Shown here: positions 1 through 7,661 of the stretch, one piece after another
Layout of the letters: the number at the start of each line of letters is the position of its first letter
Position numbering within the stretch: position 1 is the first letter of the stretch
Origin: an uncultured Oscillospiraceae bacterium
GTDB lineage: Bacteria > Bacillota > Clostridia > Oscillospirales > Oscillospiraceae
Length of the DNA stretch: 11,328 nucleotides
Direction: 5' to 3'
Assembly: GCA_910587255.1 (NCBI GenBank)
Contig: CAJUKT010000002.1
Span: 1-11,328 of the forward strand
Translations under genes and position numbers: made by a program
Notes under the pieces: generated by a model
Databases searched by the model: none
What the model was told of the DNA's origin: nothing
What the model saw: only the letters and a program-made list of their open reading frames with translations

Positions 1-85
1 CTGGTGGAAATAATGGCTCTATCATCGCCCATTGGCTGTCGCTTAAATCGCTCGCATAGCCGCGTCGCTCATTTTTCTGTATCAT
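1..85 (-). CDS. IS5-family-like transposase, N-terminal fragment (runs off window)
   Basis: Twenty-eight codons are visible from an ATG at 85 to the window edge. The peptide contains RRGYASDLSDSQWAMIEPLF, which matches the N-terminal pattern of IS5-family DDE transposases (the DUF4096-type region, typically Y-P-S-D-L-T-D-x-Q-W-x-x-I-x-P-L-L-P). The ATG directly follows a GAGGGA sequence, so a Shine-Dalgarno would have unusually short spacing. The reading frame differs from the adhesin frame that ends at 110. The catalytic DDE residues would lie outside the window, so activity cannot be judged. The family call rests on remembered motif similarity, not a search. Confidence 0.75.
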   Translation of the reverse strand, partial: MIQKNERRGYASDLSDSQWAMIEPLFPP

Positions 86-125
86 TCCCTCATTATACTA
101 CTTTTCCCTCTATTGGTACAGCTTC
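1..125 (-). mobile_element. 5' end of an IS5-family-like insertion sequence, partial
   Basis: The first ~125 bases read on the minus strand as the left end of an insertion sequence. Adhesin repeat similarity stops near position 128, and a transposase start codon follows at 85. A TATAAT box lies at 92-97, 6 bases upstream of the transposase start codon. At the junction the minus strand reads CTAA (129-126), which fits the YTAR or TNA targets known for IS5-type elements, so the IS may begin near 125. That boundary is inferred: the other end, the target duplication and the inverted repeat lie outside the window. Confidence 0.68.
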
Positions 126-3100
126 TTAGTACCTTCGTCCATCACATAGCCGGGCAGGGGCTTGGTTTCCGTGATTACCAGCGTACCTACCACACCTGAA
201 ATGCGGATTTCCCCATTGGCATCGGTCTTGTAGAGGCCCTTGCTGGACAGATGGCCGTAGTCGTCGTCCAGATAGCTGCCGTCCGAGTAGGTAATTTGGA
301 ACTCCACACCAGCCAGCGGCTCGTTCGTCTGCTTGTCCAGCTTGCGAATTACGATGGTTCCCTGCTTTGCGTTGAAGAAGCGCAAGGTCTGTGCGTCTCC
401 GACTTCAATTTTGATGGATTTGGGCGTGGAGTCGAGGACGTAGCCCTCCAATGTCCTGATTTCCTTGGCGATAATGGTGACGCCAGGCTCCAACCCCTCA
501 ATCACAATGCGGCCATTTTCATCGGTCACAAACTCGCCGTTAGAACTGCCTACCACCTGGCCATTGGATTCCGTAACCAAAAAGGTCACCCCCTGCAGCG
601 GAGTGGTGGTGCCAGTGATGTACTTTTCAATAATGAGGCGGGTCTTAGGATCGTTTTCAAAGACCAGATCATTTCCGTCACCGGTACCGCCGCCAACACC
701 GGTGCCGCCGTTGTTCCCGCCGGCTGTTCCGGTACCACCAATGCTCATCGTATTGCTGCCATTCTTAACGATGATGGTCTGGGGGGTGGTGTTGAGGACA
801 TAGCCGCTGGGGACTTTGCTTTCAGACACGACTACGGTACTGCCGGGAACAAGTCCGGATACAGTCACAGTGCCATCCGTTCCTGTGGTATAGCGGCCCA
901 GCACATTGCCGTTTCCGTCCTTCACGGTGAATTCTGTATTGGGGATCGGTTTTCCGGTCACAGAATCCAGTTTCTTCAGTGTCAAACTGCACAGAGGCTC
1001 ATTGAGAAACACGAGGGTCTGTGTGTCTTCCGGATTAACGGTGACAGTCTGGGTCTGGGTGCTCTGATCGATGACATAGCCAGGAGCTGCCTTTACCTCC
1101 TTTACGACGATGGTGCCGGTCACGCCGGAGATGCGAATTTCCCCTTTATCGTTCGTGGTATAGAGGCCGTTGCTGCTCAAGTGGCCGTTTTCATTATCAA
1201 CAAAGCCGCCATTGGCGTAGGTGAGTTGGAACTGCGCCCCGGCAATCAAAGCACCGGATACACTGTCCTTTTTCTGGATGACCAAAGTGCCTGCGCGTTT
1301 GTTCCAAAATGTGAGCTGCTGCACCTGGCCTGCTTTTATGAGAATGTCCTGGGGGGTTCCATCAAGGACATAGCCCTCAACGGTCTTGATTTCCCTGGCG
1401 ATCACGGTGGTGCCGGGCTCGATGCCGTCCAGAACGATCTCACCGGCGTGATCAGTATAATAGACTCCGTCATCCGGTCCGACCGCTGCGCCGCTCCCAT
1501 CAACTACTTTGAAGGCTACACCGCTCAGAGGTTCGTTTGCAGTCCCCTCAATGAATTTGCGGATGATCAGTGTAGTGGCGGGCTCGTTGTCAAAGGTCAG
1601 GCTGTTGGCAACGCCACTTCGGACAACGATGTTTTTCGGGGTCTCGTCCTTGATATAGCCAGTGGGAGCTTTGCTTTCAGACACCACAATGGTGGCGTTA
1701 GGCGCCAACCCGGAGACGGTCACAGTCCCGTCGGTCCCGGTGATATACCGGCCATTGTTGGGCCCGATGGCACGGCCCTCACTGTCCCTGACGGTGAACT
1801 CCGCACCCTTCAACGGCTTCTTCGTCACAGCATCCCGTTTGAGGATGGTCAACGTGCAGAGGGGGGCATTATAGAAGCGGAGGGTCTGGGTATCACCCGC
1901 ATTGACCACGACCGTCTGCGGCATGGGGTCTGCCTGGTAATTGTCCGGGGCCCTGACCTCGGTTACGACCAGCGTTCCGGGCTTTACCTTGGAGAGGACG
2001 ATCTGGCCATTAACATCTGTGGTATAGAGGCCGTTGCTGCTGGTCAGGCCCTCGTTGTCCGGCAGCAGCTCACCATTGGAATAGATGATCTTGAACTGTG
2101 CGCCAGCCAAGGGCAGTTTTGTCACACTGTCATATTTTTCCACAATCAGACCGCCCTTGGGGGTGTTGGTCACGATGACGGTCTGTGTGTCACCATTGGG
2201 GCCAATCACGACATTTGTGCTGGGATTGTCAATGACATAGCCTGCTGGGGCTTGGATTTCCGTCAATATCAGCGCACCGGGGGCGAGATTGGATATCCTG
2301 ATCTCACCATTGGAATCTGTTGTGAAGATCCCATTTGAGGTGAGCGTGGCGGTGCCGATCACGCCGTCCAGACCGACCTCGCAGCCCGCCGCCGTTGTCA
2401 CGCGGAACTGTGCGCCCGGGAGCGGCTGGCCGCTGATACTGTCCCGTTTCTGGATAATTAGGGAGCCGCGGGGCTGATTTTTGAAGGTCAAAGTGACTGT
2501 CCGTCCCTCTTTGATCTGGATGGTTTGGCTCTGTGTATCGAGGATGAACCCGTCCGGTGCCCGAACCTCCGTCACGACGACGCTTTTTCCAGGCTTGAGG
2601 CCGGAGATCCGTACCTCTCCATTTTCATCGCTCCGGTAGATGCCGTTTCCATCGCCAATCAGAGTCCCATCGGCATACATGACCTTGAACTCCGCATCCT
2701 GAAGGGGAATACTGGGATTGACAGAGCAGACCTTCCGGATTAGGAGGTTCCCATCAGGGGCATTGTCAAAGCGGACCGTGACGACACTCTGTTCGCCGCT
2801 GTCCGCCAGATACACCGTTTCGGAAGAATTGATGATGCTGTACCCGTCTGCCGGATCAACCTCCTCCACGACATATGTGCCGCTTTTTAGGCCTGTCCAG
2901 ATGCAGGTACCATTTTTCCCTGTCACCTTCTGCCCAATCACCGTGCCGCCAGTGCCAGAGGTTCCGCCCAGATACCGCAGTTGGAAGGTACAGCCAGGCA
3001 ATGCCTCATGGGTCACGCTATCGTACTTTTCAACGATAATCGCATTCAGCGGTTCATTTTGGAATGTGACGGTCTTGCTCTCGTTGCCGTGGATGATGAC

Positions 3101-5746
3101 CGTCTGTGTGGTGGGTTCCTTCATCTGGAATCCGGGGGCGGGCGCCACTTCCGTGATAGTGAACTCACCGGGGTAGAGTTTTTTGCCCTTCTCATGGAGC
3201 TTGATCTCACCGTTGGCATCTGTAAACAGATAGCCATAATCCGCAGAGGCAGGGGCCTCCGCAGCCTCACCAGTGGACGTATAGGTCACATGAAATTTTG
3301 CACCCTCAATCGGTGCGCCAGCAACGGAATCCTCCTTAAAAATGGTAATTTCCGGGCTTTTCCGGTTCCTGAAGACCAGCTCCTTCGCATCGCCGGGATT
3401 GAGGCTGATCGTCTGCACACGGTCAGCATCCTTATCCGGCAGATACCAGGGAGCGGGTACGGAGATCTCCGTGACACGATATGTCCCAGGCGCGACGTAC
3501 TTGGTCACCTTGCCATCGGCCCCGGTGGTCCAATCGTCCTGATAGTCGCCGTTGATCGCCTCCACCCGCAGCACATTGCCAGGAATCGGCTTTTGTGTGT
3601 CGGCATCGATCTTCGAGAGGGTCAGCTCAGGCTTCTTCAGGTTCTCGAAGATGATTTCCTTCTCGTCACCGCCGTTTAAGCTGATGGTCTGGGTGGGATT
3701 ATCACTGATCACATAAGGCTCCGGGACAGATTTCTCTGTCACGCGATAGCTGCCGGGGGCAACTCGCAGTTCCACAGAGCCGTTGGCTTCTGTGGTCACC
3801 TCATGGCGGTAATCCCCATCAATCGCCTCCAAGAGGAAGACGGTGCCGGGGATAGGCTTGCCTGTACCCTTCTCAATTTTGCTGATCTTAAGCAACGGCT
3901 GCTTTTGATTGTCAAAAATCAGCTCCTTATTGTCGCCAGCCTCCAGCCAAATGGTCTGGGTAGGTTCCTCGCTGACAACGTAAGGGTCGGGAACGGATTT
4001 TTCGGTCACTTCATAGCTGTCCACAGGGATATTGGTGAGAACGGCCCTGCCGTCCGGCCCAGTGGTCACATCATTGTGGTAGCCGTAGTGGATGCCCTTG
4101 ATTTCAAAGTGGGTATTGGGAATTACGTCGCCGGTCTTGGCGTCCCGCTTCAAAATGGTCAGGCTCGGGAGCTTCTTGTCGGAGGCCGTGACGGTGACAG
4201 TGCCGCCGCCGTTGATGGTGGCCTGGTCCACATGGGCGATGACTGGATCAGTGAGCGCGGCGTAGGGCGATGGGGCGCTCACCTCCACAAAGGCGTACAT
4301 ACCCTCAGTCACATCGGTGACGGTAATGGAGCCGTCCGCTTTCGTGGCCTCAGTGCCGATGATCTGGCCATCCTTGATGATGTTGAATACAGCGCCAGGG
4401 AGGGGGTTGTCACTGTCGTCCAGCTTAATGAGCTTGACCTTCACCTTGGCGTCATTCTCAAAGACCAAGGCGACATCGGTCTTGCCATCCCACACAAAAG
4501 TCTGCTTTGTCTTACTGACGTCAGGACTCTTGGTATAACCCTCCGGGGGAGTGACCTCCTCCGCAGTAAAGCTGCCAATGGGCATATCCTTCCAAGGCAC
4601 ATCAGTAAGATAGCCACCCACGCCGGTGACATAGGTGCCGGTGAAATCATTGTCTACGCCGGTGATTTTGATGACTGCACCGGCAAGCCCTTTGGTGGGG
4701 TCGTCCGCATCTACTTTGCGGATACTGCCCTCGCCTGTGATGACCGGCGTATCAGTGAAGATAACCGTTACAGTCTTATCGCTGCCGCTGGGCAAAACCA
4801 CATACTGCGGTCCAGCATTGTCGATCTCATAGTCGGCCGGCGGTTCCAATTCAGTCACGGCATAGGTACCAGCTTCCAAATTGGACAAAGTATAGGTGCC
4901 ATCCTGGCCTGTCACAATCTCTTTAGAGTAAGCGCCGTTTTCAGATGCAACCAAGAACCGGGCGCCGGGCAGTCCTATATTGGGGTTAGTGGAGTCAATC
5001 TTTCTGACTGTGAGACCGTATCTTTCTCGGATGACACTCAATTCGCCCACCATAACAGCCTGAACATCGTTGGAGGGGTGATAACTGGAGCCAGGGCCGG
5101 TATAGGCGTACTCATAGACTTCACACTCGCCCCACACGCCTTCAGCGCCCAAATCCAAGATGTACTTGACCCGGTCGTGGAAAGATATGCCGTCTATCAG
5201 GTCATCAATGCTGGTGTAGTTCGTGTGTTCCAGATTGTTGTAGACGCACATCAGCTCCTCTGCACAGGCGGTGACAGGGTCTGCCAGCAGACCGGCCTTG
5301 TACCGCCAAACAATGGCCTGTGTCCAGGCGTTCATTGTCCAGGTGTAGTTGCTGTTCCAAACGGCGTTTTCACCTAGGGCAATCGCCCGGTCGGTAAAGA
5401 CACCGGTGGAATGTGCGTAGAAGTAGGCCATCATCGTCTTGACCGTGGGATCGGAGATGGGCTTTGGATTACCCCATGTGTGGCCTTTCAGCGACCAGCC
5501 CATGCCCTTGCCCTTCTCGGCACAGAAGCCCATCGTACTCTTTCCGTTGAGACCAAAGTGCATCTGGTGCATATAGCACTCGCCCAGGGCCGGGGAATCA
5601 TACTTGACACCATTGTAGGCGCAGTCGTCCATCTTGATCGTGTCCGGAGTAGCGGCCATGGCTGTCGTAGGCAGAAGCCCAAGCAGACAGACCAGCAACA
5701 GCAGAGCCGCAATCAGGCGGTTATGCGGTTTATGGATATATTTCAT
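110..5746 (-). CDS. Giant thioester/Cna-B (SpaA) multidomain surface adhesin, C-terminally truncated
   Basis: This 1878-residue secreted protein starts with a signal peptide (about residues 1-31, cleavage near TAMA). Residues 33-240 look like a thioester domain: Cys75 in GFCAEKG and Gln143 in WTQAIVW match the Cys and Gln that form the covalent-adhesion thioester in Gram-positive TED proteins. Residues 245-1878 are 17 tandem domains of ~90-115 residues of the Cna-B/SpaA type. Most show a Lys in the first strand (xxKxD), a Glu in the VTE strand and Asn in a terminal F-x-N, the usual intramolecular isopeptide triad. Domain 1 ends F-T-D, and domain 3 lacks the terminal F-x-N. The last domain stops after DEGTKKLYQ, without its final strands, an LPxTG-like motif or a membrane tail, right where an IS begins. 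The likely ancestral protein was wall-anchored by the upstream sortase. The ATG at 5746 has GGAG about 10 bases upstream. The function is inferred: covalent or mechanical adhesion to host or partner cells. Confidence 0.9.
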   Translation of the reverse strand: MKYIHKPHNRLIAALLLLVCLLGLLPTTAMAATPDTIKMDDCAYNGVKYDSPALGECYMHQMHFGLNGKSTMGFCAEKGKGMGWSLKGHTWGNPKPISDPTVKTMMAYFYAHSTGVFTDRAIALGENAVWNSNYTWTMNAWTQAIVWRYKAGLLADPVTACAEELMCVYNNLEHTNYTSIDDLIDGISFHDRVKYILDLGAEGVWGECEVYEYAYTGPGSSYHPSNDVQAVMVGELSVIRERYGLTVRKIDSTNPNIGLPGARFLVASENGAYSKEIVTGQDGTYTLSNLEAGTYAVTELEPPADYEIDNAGPQYVVLPSGSDKTVTVIFTDTPVITGEGSIRKVDADDPTKGLAGAVIKITGVDNDFTGTYVTGVGGYLTDVPWKDMPIGSFTAEEVTPPEGYTKSPDVSKTKQTFVWDGKTDVALVFENDAKVKVKLIKLDDSDNPLPGAVFNIIKDGQIIGTEATKADGSITVTDVTEGMYAFVEVSAPSPYAALTDPVIAHVDQATINGGGTVTVTASDKKLPSLTILKRDAKTGDVIPNTHFEIKGIHYGYHNDVTTGPDGRAVLTNIPVDSYEVTEKSVPDPYVVSEEPTQTIWLEAGDNKELIFDNQKQPLLKISKIEKGTGKPIPGTVFLLEAIDGDYRHEVTTEANGSVELRVAPGSYRVTEKSVPEPYVISDNPTQTISLNGGDEKEIIFENLKKPELTLSKIDADTQKPIPGNVLRVEAINGDYQDDWTTGADGKVTKYVAPGTYRVTEISVPAPWYLPDKDADRVQTISLNPGDAKELVFRNRKSPEITIFKEDSVAGAPIEGAKFHVTYTSTGEAAEAPASADYGYLFTDANGEIKLHEKGKKLYPGEFTITEVAPAPGFQMKEPTTQTVIIHGNESKTVTFQNEPLNAIIVEKYDSVTHEALPGCTFQLRYLGGTSGTGGTVIGQKVTGKNGTCIWTGLKSGTYVVEEVDPADGYSIINSSETVYLADSGEQSVVTVRFDNAPDGNLLIRKVCSVNPSIPLQDAEFKVMYADGTLIGDGNGIYRSDENGEVRISGLKPGKSVVVTEVRAPDGFILDTQSQTIQIKEGRTVTLTFKNQPRGSLIIQKRDSISGQPLPGAQFRVTTAAGCEVGLDGVIGTATLTSNGIFTTDSNGEIRISNLAPGALILTEIQAPAGYVIDNPSTNVVIGPNGDTQTVIVTNTPKGGLIVEKYDSVTKLPLAGAQFKIIYSNGELLPDNEGLTSSNGLYTTDVNGQIVLSKVKPGTLVVTEVRAPDNYQADPMPQTVVVNAGDTQTLRFYNAPLCTLTILKRDAVTKKPLKGAEFTVRDSEGRAIGPNNGRYITGTDGTVTVSGLAPNATIVVSESKAPTGYIKDETPKNIVVRSGVANSLTFDNEPATTLIIRKFIEGTANEPLSGVAFKVVDGSGAAVGPDDGVYYTDHAGEIVLDGIEPGTTVIAREIKTVEGYVLDGTPQDILIKAGQVQQLTFWNKRAGTLVIQKKDSVSGALIAGAQFQLTYANGGFVDNENGHLSSNGLYTTNDKGEIRISGVTGTIVVKEVKAAPGYVIDQSTQTQTVTVNPEDTQTLVFLNEPLCSLTLKKLDSVTGKPIPNTEFTVKDGNGNVLGRYTTGTDGTVTVSGLVPGSTVVVSESKVPSGYVLNTTPQTIIVKNGSNTMSIGGTGTAGGNNGGTGVGGGTGDGNDLVFENDPKTRLIIEKYITGTTTPLQGVTFLVTESNGQVVGSSNGEFVTDENGRIVIEGLEPGVTIIAKEIRTLEGYVLDSTPKSIKIEVGDAQTLRFFNAKQGTIVIRKLDKQTNEPLAGVEFQITYSDGSYLDDDYGHLSSKGLYKTDANGEIRISGVVGTLVITETKPLPGYVMDEGTKKLYQ
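113..1858 (-). repeat. Duplicated three-domain unit (domains 12-14 and 15-17)
   Basis: Domains 12, 13 and 14 (bases 1858-992) match domains 15, 16 and 17 (bases 991-113) in order. 12 and 15 share TGTDGTVTVSGL and VVVSESK. 13 and 16 share EGYVLD.TP and the unusual GT..PL start. 14 and 17 share HLSS.GLY.T followed by EIRISGV.GT. Domain 11 resembles 14 and 17, so the unit probably grew by duplicating a block with the 11/14/17 type at its edge. This is read from the protein; DNA identity was not computed. Confidence 0.8.
671..760 (-). other. Glycine-rich insertion within adhesin domain 15
   Basis: Residues ~1663-1692 hold a low-complexity Gly/Thr/Asn stretch (GGTGTAGGNNGGTGVGGGTG and flanks) between the penultimate strand (TIIVKNG) and the last strand (DLVFEND). 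The paralogous domain 12 goes straight from NIVVRSG to SLTFDNE, so about 25 residues were added. The underlying DNA is rich in GGN/ACC-type triplets and looks like a replication-slippage product. Confidence 0.75.
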
Positions 5747-5770
5747 GTTTTGTCATTCTCCTTCTCGGCA

Positions 5771-5806
5771 TAGAAAAAGACCTCTCAGCGTAGCTGAAAG
5801 GTCTTT
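5771..5806 (-). terminator. Rho-independent terminator between CAP gene and adhesin
   Basis: AAAGACCT (5776-5783) pairs perfectly with AGGTCTTT (5799-5806). The inner arms TCAGC (5785-5789) and GCTGA (5793-5797) also pair, around a GTA loop, with a single C/A mismatch between the arms. Read on the minus strand the hairpin is followed by further T residues. It starts 17 bases after the CAP stop codon and ends about 30 bases before the adhesin ATG, leaving no room for a separate adhesin promoter downstream of it. Confidence 0.85.
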
Positions 5807-5823
5807 GTTTGCCGGTTATTCAG

Positions 5824-6789
5824 TTATTCGTACGGGTTGTGTGTTCCCGGTAGCCCGATGAACATAAAGCAGAATGTCGCTCCCCTATCGTTTTCGGTAA
5901 TACCGACGCCCAGGCTGCCACCGCCAGCATCAATCATGGTCTCGAAGTGACCGGGCGAACTGATCCAGTTCGCAACAGCGTGTTGAGCGATGTCCGCTGA
6001 TCCTACGCCGGTGAATGCTGTCAGGTTGGATCCAAAACCGTGCGGGTAGCCGAATGCAAGGGCAGCCTCACACTCTTCCTTGGAGTTGTGCCAAGAATAC
6101 TGCTTGTCAGACATGGTCTGGGCCGCGTTCATCAGAGCGTCATCAACAGGCAGCTCTGGCACACCGTAAGCTACGCGGGTCTGGTTGATCAGTCGAATCA
6201 TCTCCAGCCGGATCTCCATATTGGCGTTTAGATTATTGCTCCCGGCGTTCCCGTTGGTGGGGGCTGAGGGTTCCACCGTAATGGACACGCTTCCCGTCTT
6301 CCCGTCTGGGGCAGTCACCGTGATGACTGTCGCGCCTGGGGCTTTGGTGTTTACGGTCCAATGGCCTAGGACTTCCGCCACATGGGCGACGGCGGGGTTG
6401 CTGGAGGTCACCGTATAGTCCGAACGGCTGGGAGCGATAATCAAGGTACTGGTTACGCCCTCTTTCAGCGTACTCCCCTTGGAACTGCCTACACGGATGG
6501 AAGCATTCCCCTGTGCGGGGGCCTCGCCGGTGTAGGGAGCATTGCTGTCGATCTGGACCGCCCGGCCGTCCCAATAGACATTGAAACCGACCATTTGTCC
6601 GATGTCACGGAGCTTGACATAGTTGTTGCCGCCGATGTTGTACGCATTCATCTGGACCGGGACACCGTCCACGTAGGCCTGCTGAGGGGCGTATTCCGCC
6701 ATTACCCCAGCGGCATAGGCTACGCCGCCGCCGAACAGCATTGCGCCGGTGAGCAATCCTGCCACGAAGCTCATTGTGTGCTTTTTCAT
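5824..6789 (-). CDS. Secreted CAP (SCP/PR1-like) domain protein with N-terminal stalk and Ig-like domain
   Basis: The protein is 321 residues from the ATG at 6789, chosen because AGGAGG sits 8 bases upstream (6798-6803) and the next residues form a signal peptide (1-26, GGVAYA). An upstream in-frame ATG at 6822 overlaps the promoter and is rejected. Residues ~35-82 (NYVKLRDIGQ...FNVYWDGRAVQID) match the copper-amine-oxidase-N-like/stalk domain common in clostridial surface proteins. Residues ~95-173 look like a BIG2-type Ig fold. Residues ~192-318 are a CAP domain with HNS (234-236) and WISSPGHFETM (275-285), the usual bacterial CAP signatures. There is no wall-anchor signal, so it is probably released or held by the stalk domain. 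The biochemical role of bacterial CAP domains is generally unclear. It forms its own promoter-terminator unit inside the surface cassette. Confidence 0.88.
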   Translation of the reverse strand: MKKHTMSFVAGLLTGAMLFGGGVAYAAGVMAEYAPQQAYVDGVPVQMNAYNIGGNNYVKLRDIGQMVGFNVYWDGRAVQIDSNAPYTGEAPAQGNASIRVGSSKGSTLKEGVTSTLIIAPSRSDYTVTSSNPAVAHVAEVLGHWTVNTKAPGATVITVTAPDGKTGSVSITVEPSAPTNGNAGSNNLNANMEIRLEMIRLINQTRVAYGVPELPVDDALMNAAQTMSDKQYSWHNSKEECEAALAFGYPHGFGSNLTAFTGVGSADIAQHAVANWISSPGHFETMIDAGGGSLGVGITENDRGATFCFMFIGLPGTHNPYE

Positions 6790-6823
6790 GTTCGATTCCT
6801 CCTGTTCTTTTGTATTCACCATA

Positions 6824-6852
6824 ATTATACAAATAAGCAGGGGAATTTACAA
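6824..6852 (-). promoter_or_regulatory. Sigma-A-type promoter for the CAP gene
   Basis: On the minus strand TTGTAA (6852-6847) is separated by exactly 17 bases from a perfect TATAAT (6829-6824). The predicted start near 6817 gives a ~28-base leader carrying the AGGAGG site. It sits in the only AT-rich gap between the sortase stop codon and the CAP start. Confidence 0.75.
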
Positions 6853-6857
6853 CGCGG

Positions 6858-7661
6858 CTAACGCACTTCCCGGGCCTGCACACACCAGCGCATGTTTCGG
6901 ACATCCCGAACGCAGGTGACCAGTGTGATCAGGTTATCGCTCGTGCGCTCCAGCCGGGAGAAGTCTGTCTCCTCGATTTGCCCGACAAAAAAGACCTCAT
7001 ACGTCCTGGTACCCAGTTGGGTGGTGTATGTGATCTGGTCCCCGGTTTTCAAGGTGTGGATTTTGCCGAAGTGATTGGTCACCCCTCTGTTGTGGCCAGC
7101 GATCCCCACGTTGCCATCCCAGCAGGAGGTGGATTTGAAGTGTCCTGCCCCCTTGGCCAGGCTCTCCAGGCTCTCCGTCTCGTAGACCTTGACGTTTACC
7201 CCGATACTCGGGATCTTCAACCGGCCGATGCTGCCATCCGAGTAGTAGAGCCCATCCGGCAGGGTGAAAGGGGTAGACGAGGTGGACGAAGTGGTGACAT
7301 CGCTCGCCGGCGGGGTTACGGACTCAGCGGGCGGGTAATAGGCGGTACCGCCTCCGATGGGAGTAGTGGCGGAACCGCTCGTCTGAGTCTGCGTCTGCGG
7401 GATCAGCACGGCCCCGCTCCCGGTCTGGTAGGACTCAGGGCTGCCGAAGGGCGGCGGAACCACGGCCGCATTCTTACTGCGGTCGATATTGCTCTGCTCC
7501 GTCACACCGCCGCCCACTACTGTGACCTGGTCCACCGATGTGGGGGAGGCGAACAGGGGGTCCTCCGGACCGTCGATATTATACTCGGCCGCCATGGCCG
7601 TCGTGGCCATCGCCATGGTAAGCATCAGCGCTACCCCGGCCATCGTCAGCAGTTTCTTCAT
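6858..7661 (-). CDS. Secreted sortase (transpeptidase) with long N-terminal linker
   Basis: The protein is 267 residues. A signal peptide (1-24, TAMA) is followed by ~100 residues of Pro/Ser/Thr/Gln-rich, apparently disordered sequence. The sortase core spans ~residues 137-267: GRLKIPSIGVNVKVY, His190 in GIAGHNRG, Cys250 in ITLVTC, and Arg258 in NMRWCVQA, matching the His-Cys-Arg triad of class B/D/E-like clostridial sortases. The class is not certain. Sortases cleave xPxTG-like sorting signals and attach proteins to the wall or to pilin lysines. There is no obvious retained membrane anchor: the N-terminus looks like a cleavable signal, which is unusual for a sortase. AAGGAG lies about 10 bases upstream of the ATG. 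The first 83 bases overlap the end of the upstream surface-protein gene, suggesting coupled translation of enzyme and substrate. Confidence 0.9.
   Translation of the reverse strand: MKKLLTMAGVALMLTMAMATTAMAAEYNIDGPEDPLFASPTSVDQVTVVGGGVTEQSNIDRSKNAAVVPPPFGSPESYQTGSGAVLIPQTQTQTSGSATTPIGGGTAYYPPAESVTPPASDVTTSSTSSTPFTLPDGLYYSDGSIGRLKIPSIGVNVKVYETESLESLAKGAGHFKSTSCWDGNVGIAGHNRGVTNHFGKIHTLKTGDQITYTTQLGTRTYEVFFVGQIEETDFSRLERTSDNLITLVTCVRDVRNMRWCVQAREVR

Larger units (their letters stand above)
113..5014 (-). repeat. Array of 17 tandem Cna-B/SpaA domains
   Basis: Domain boundaries set by eye, as residue ranges: 245-339, 340-433, 434-525, 526-616, 617-705, 706-797, 798-899, 900-998, 999-1093, 1094-1197, 1198-1296, 1297-1390, 1391-1485, 1486-1585, 1586-1701, 1702-1795, 1796-1878. 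Domains 4-6 form one subfamily (YRVTE.SVP.P motif). Domains 9-17 form another (NGEIRISGL, VVTEVRAP.GY). The repeats are diverged rather than near-identical, so they look old, except for the later three-domain duplication described separately. Confidence 0.88.

Noticed and set aside
251..2338. Plus-strand open frame of 695 residues opposite the adhesin
   Set aside because: It lies entirely antisense to the repetitive adhesin gene; the composition is a mirror of the Cna-B repeats, with no ribosome site or recognisable domain.
113..5014. CRISPR-like or DNA-level tandem repeat
   Set aside because: The regularity is at protein-domain level with diverged DNA and no constant spacer/repeat lengths of CRISPR type.
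3803..5377. Plus-strand open frame of 524 residues opposite the adhesin
   Set aside because: Antisense shadow of domains 1-5 and the thioester region; the codon bias of the real gene keeps stop codons out of this frame.
7377..7400. QTQTQT-like motif shared by the sortase linker, surface protein, replication-like protein and adhesin
   Set aside because: Short Gln/Thr runs occur often in low-complexity and beta-strand regions here; nothing links them beyond composition.
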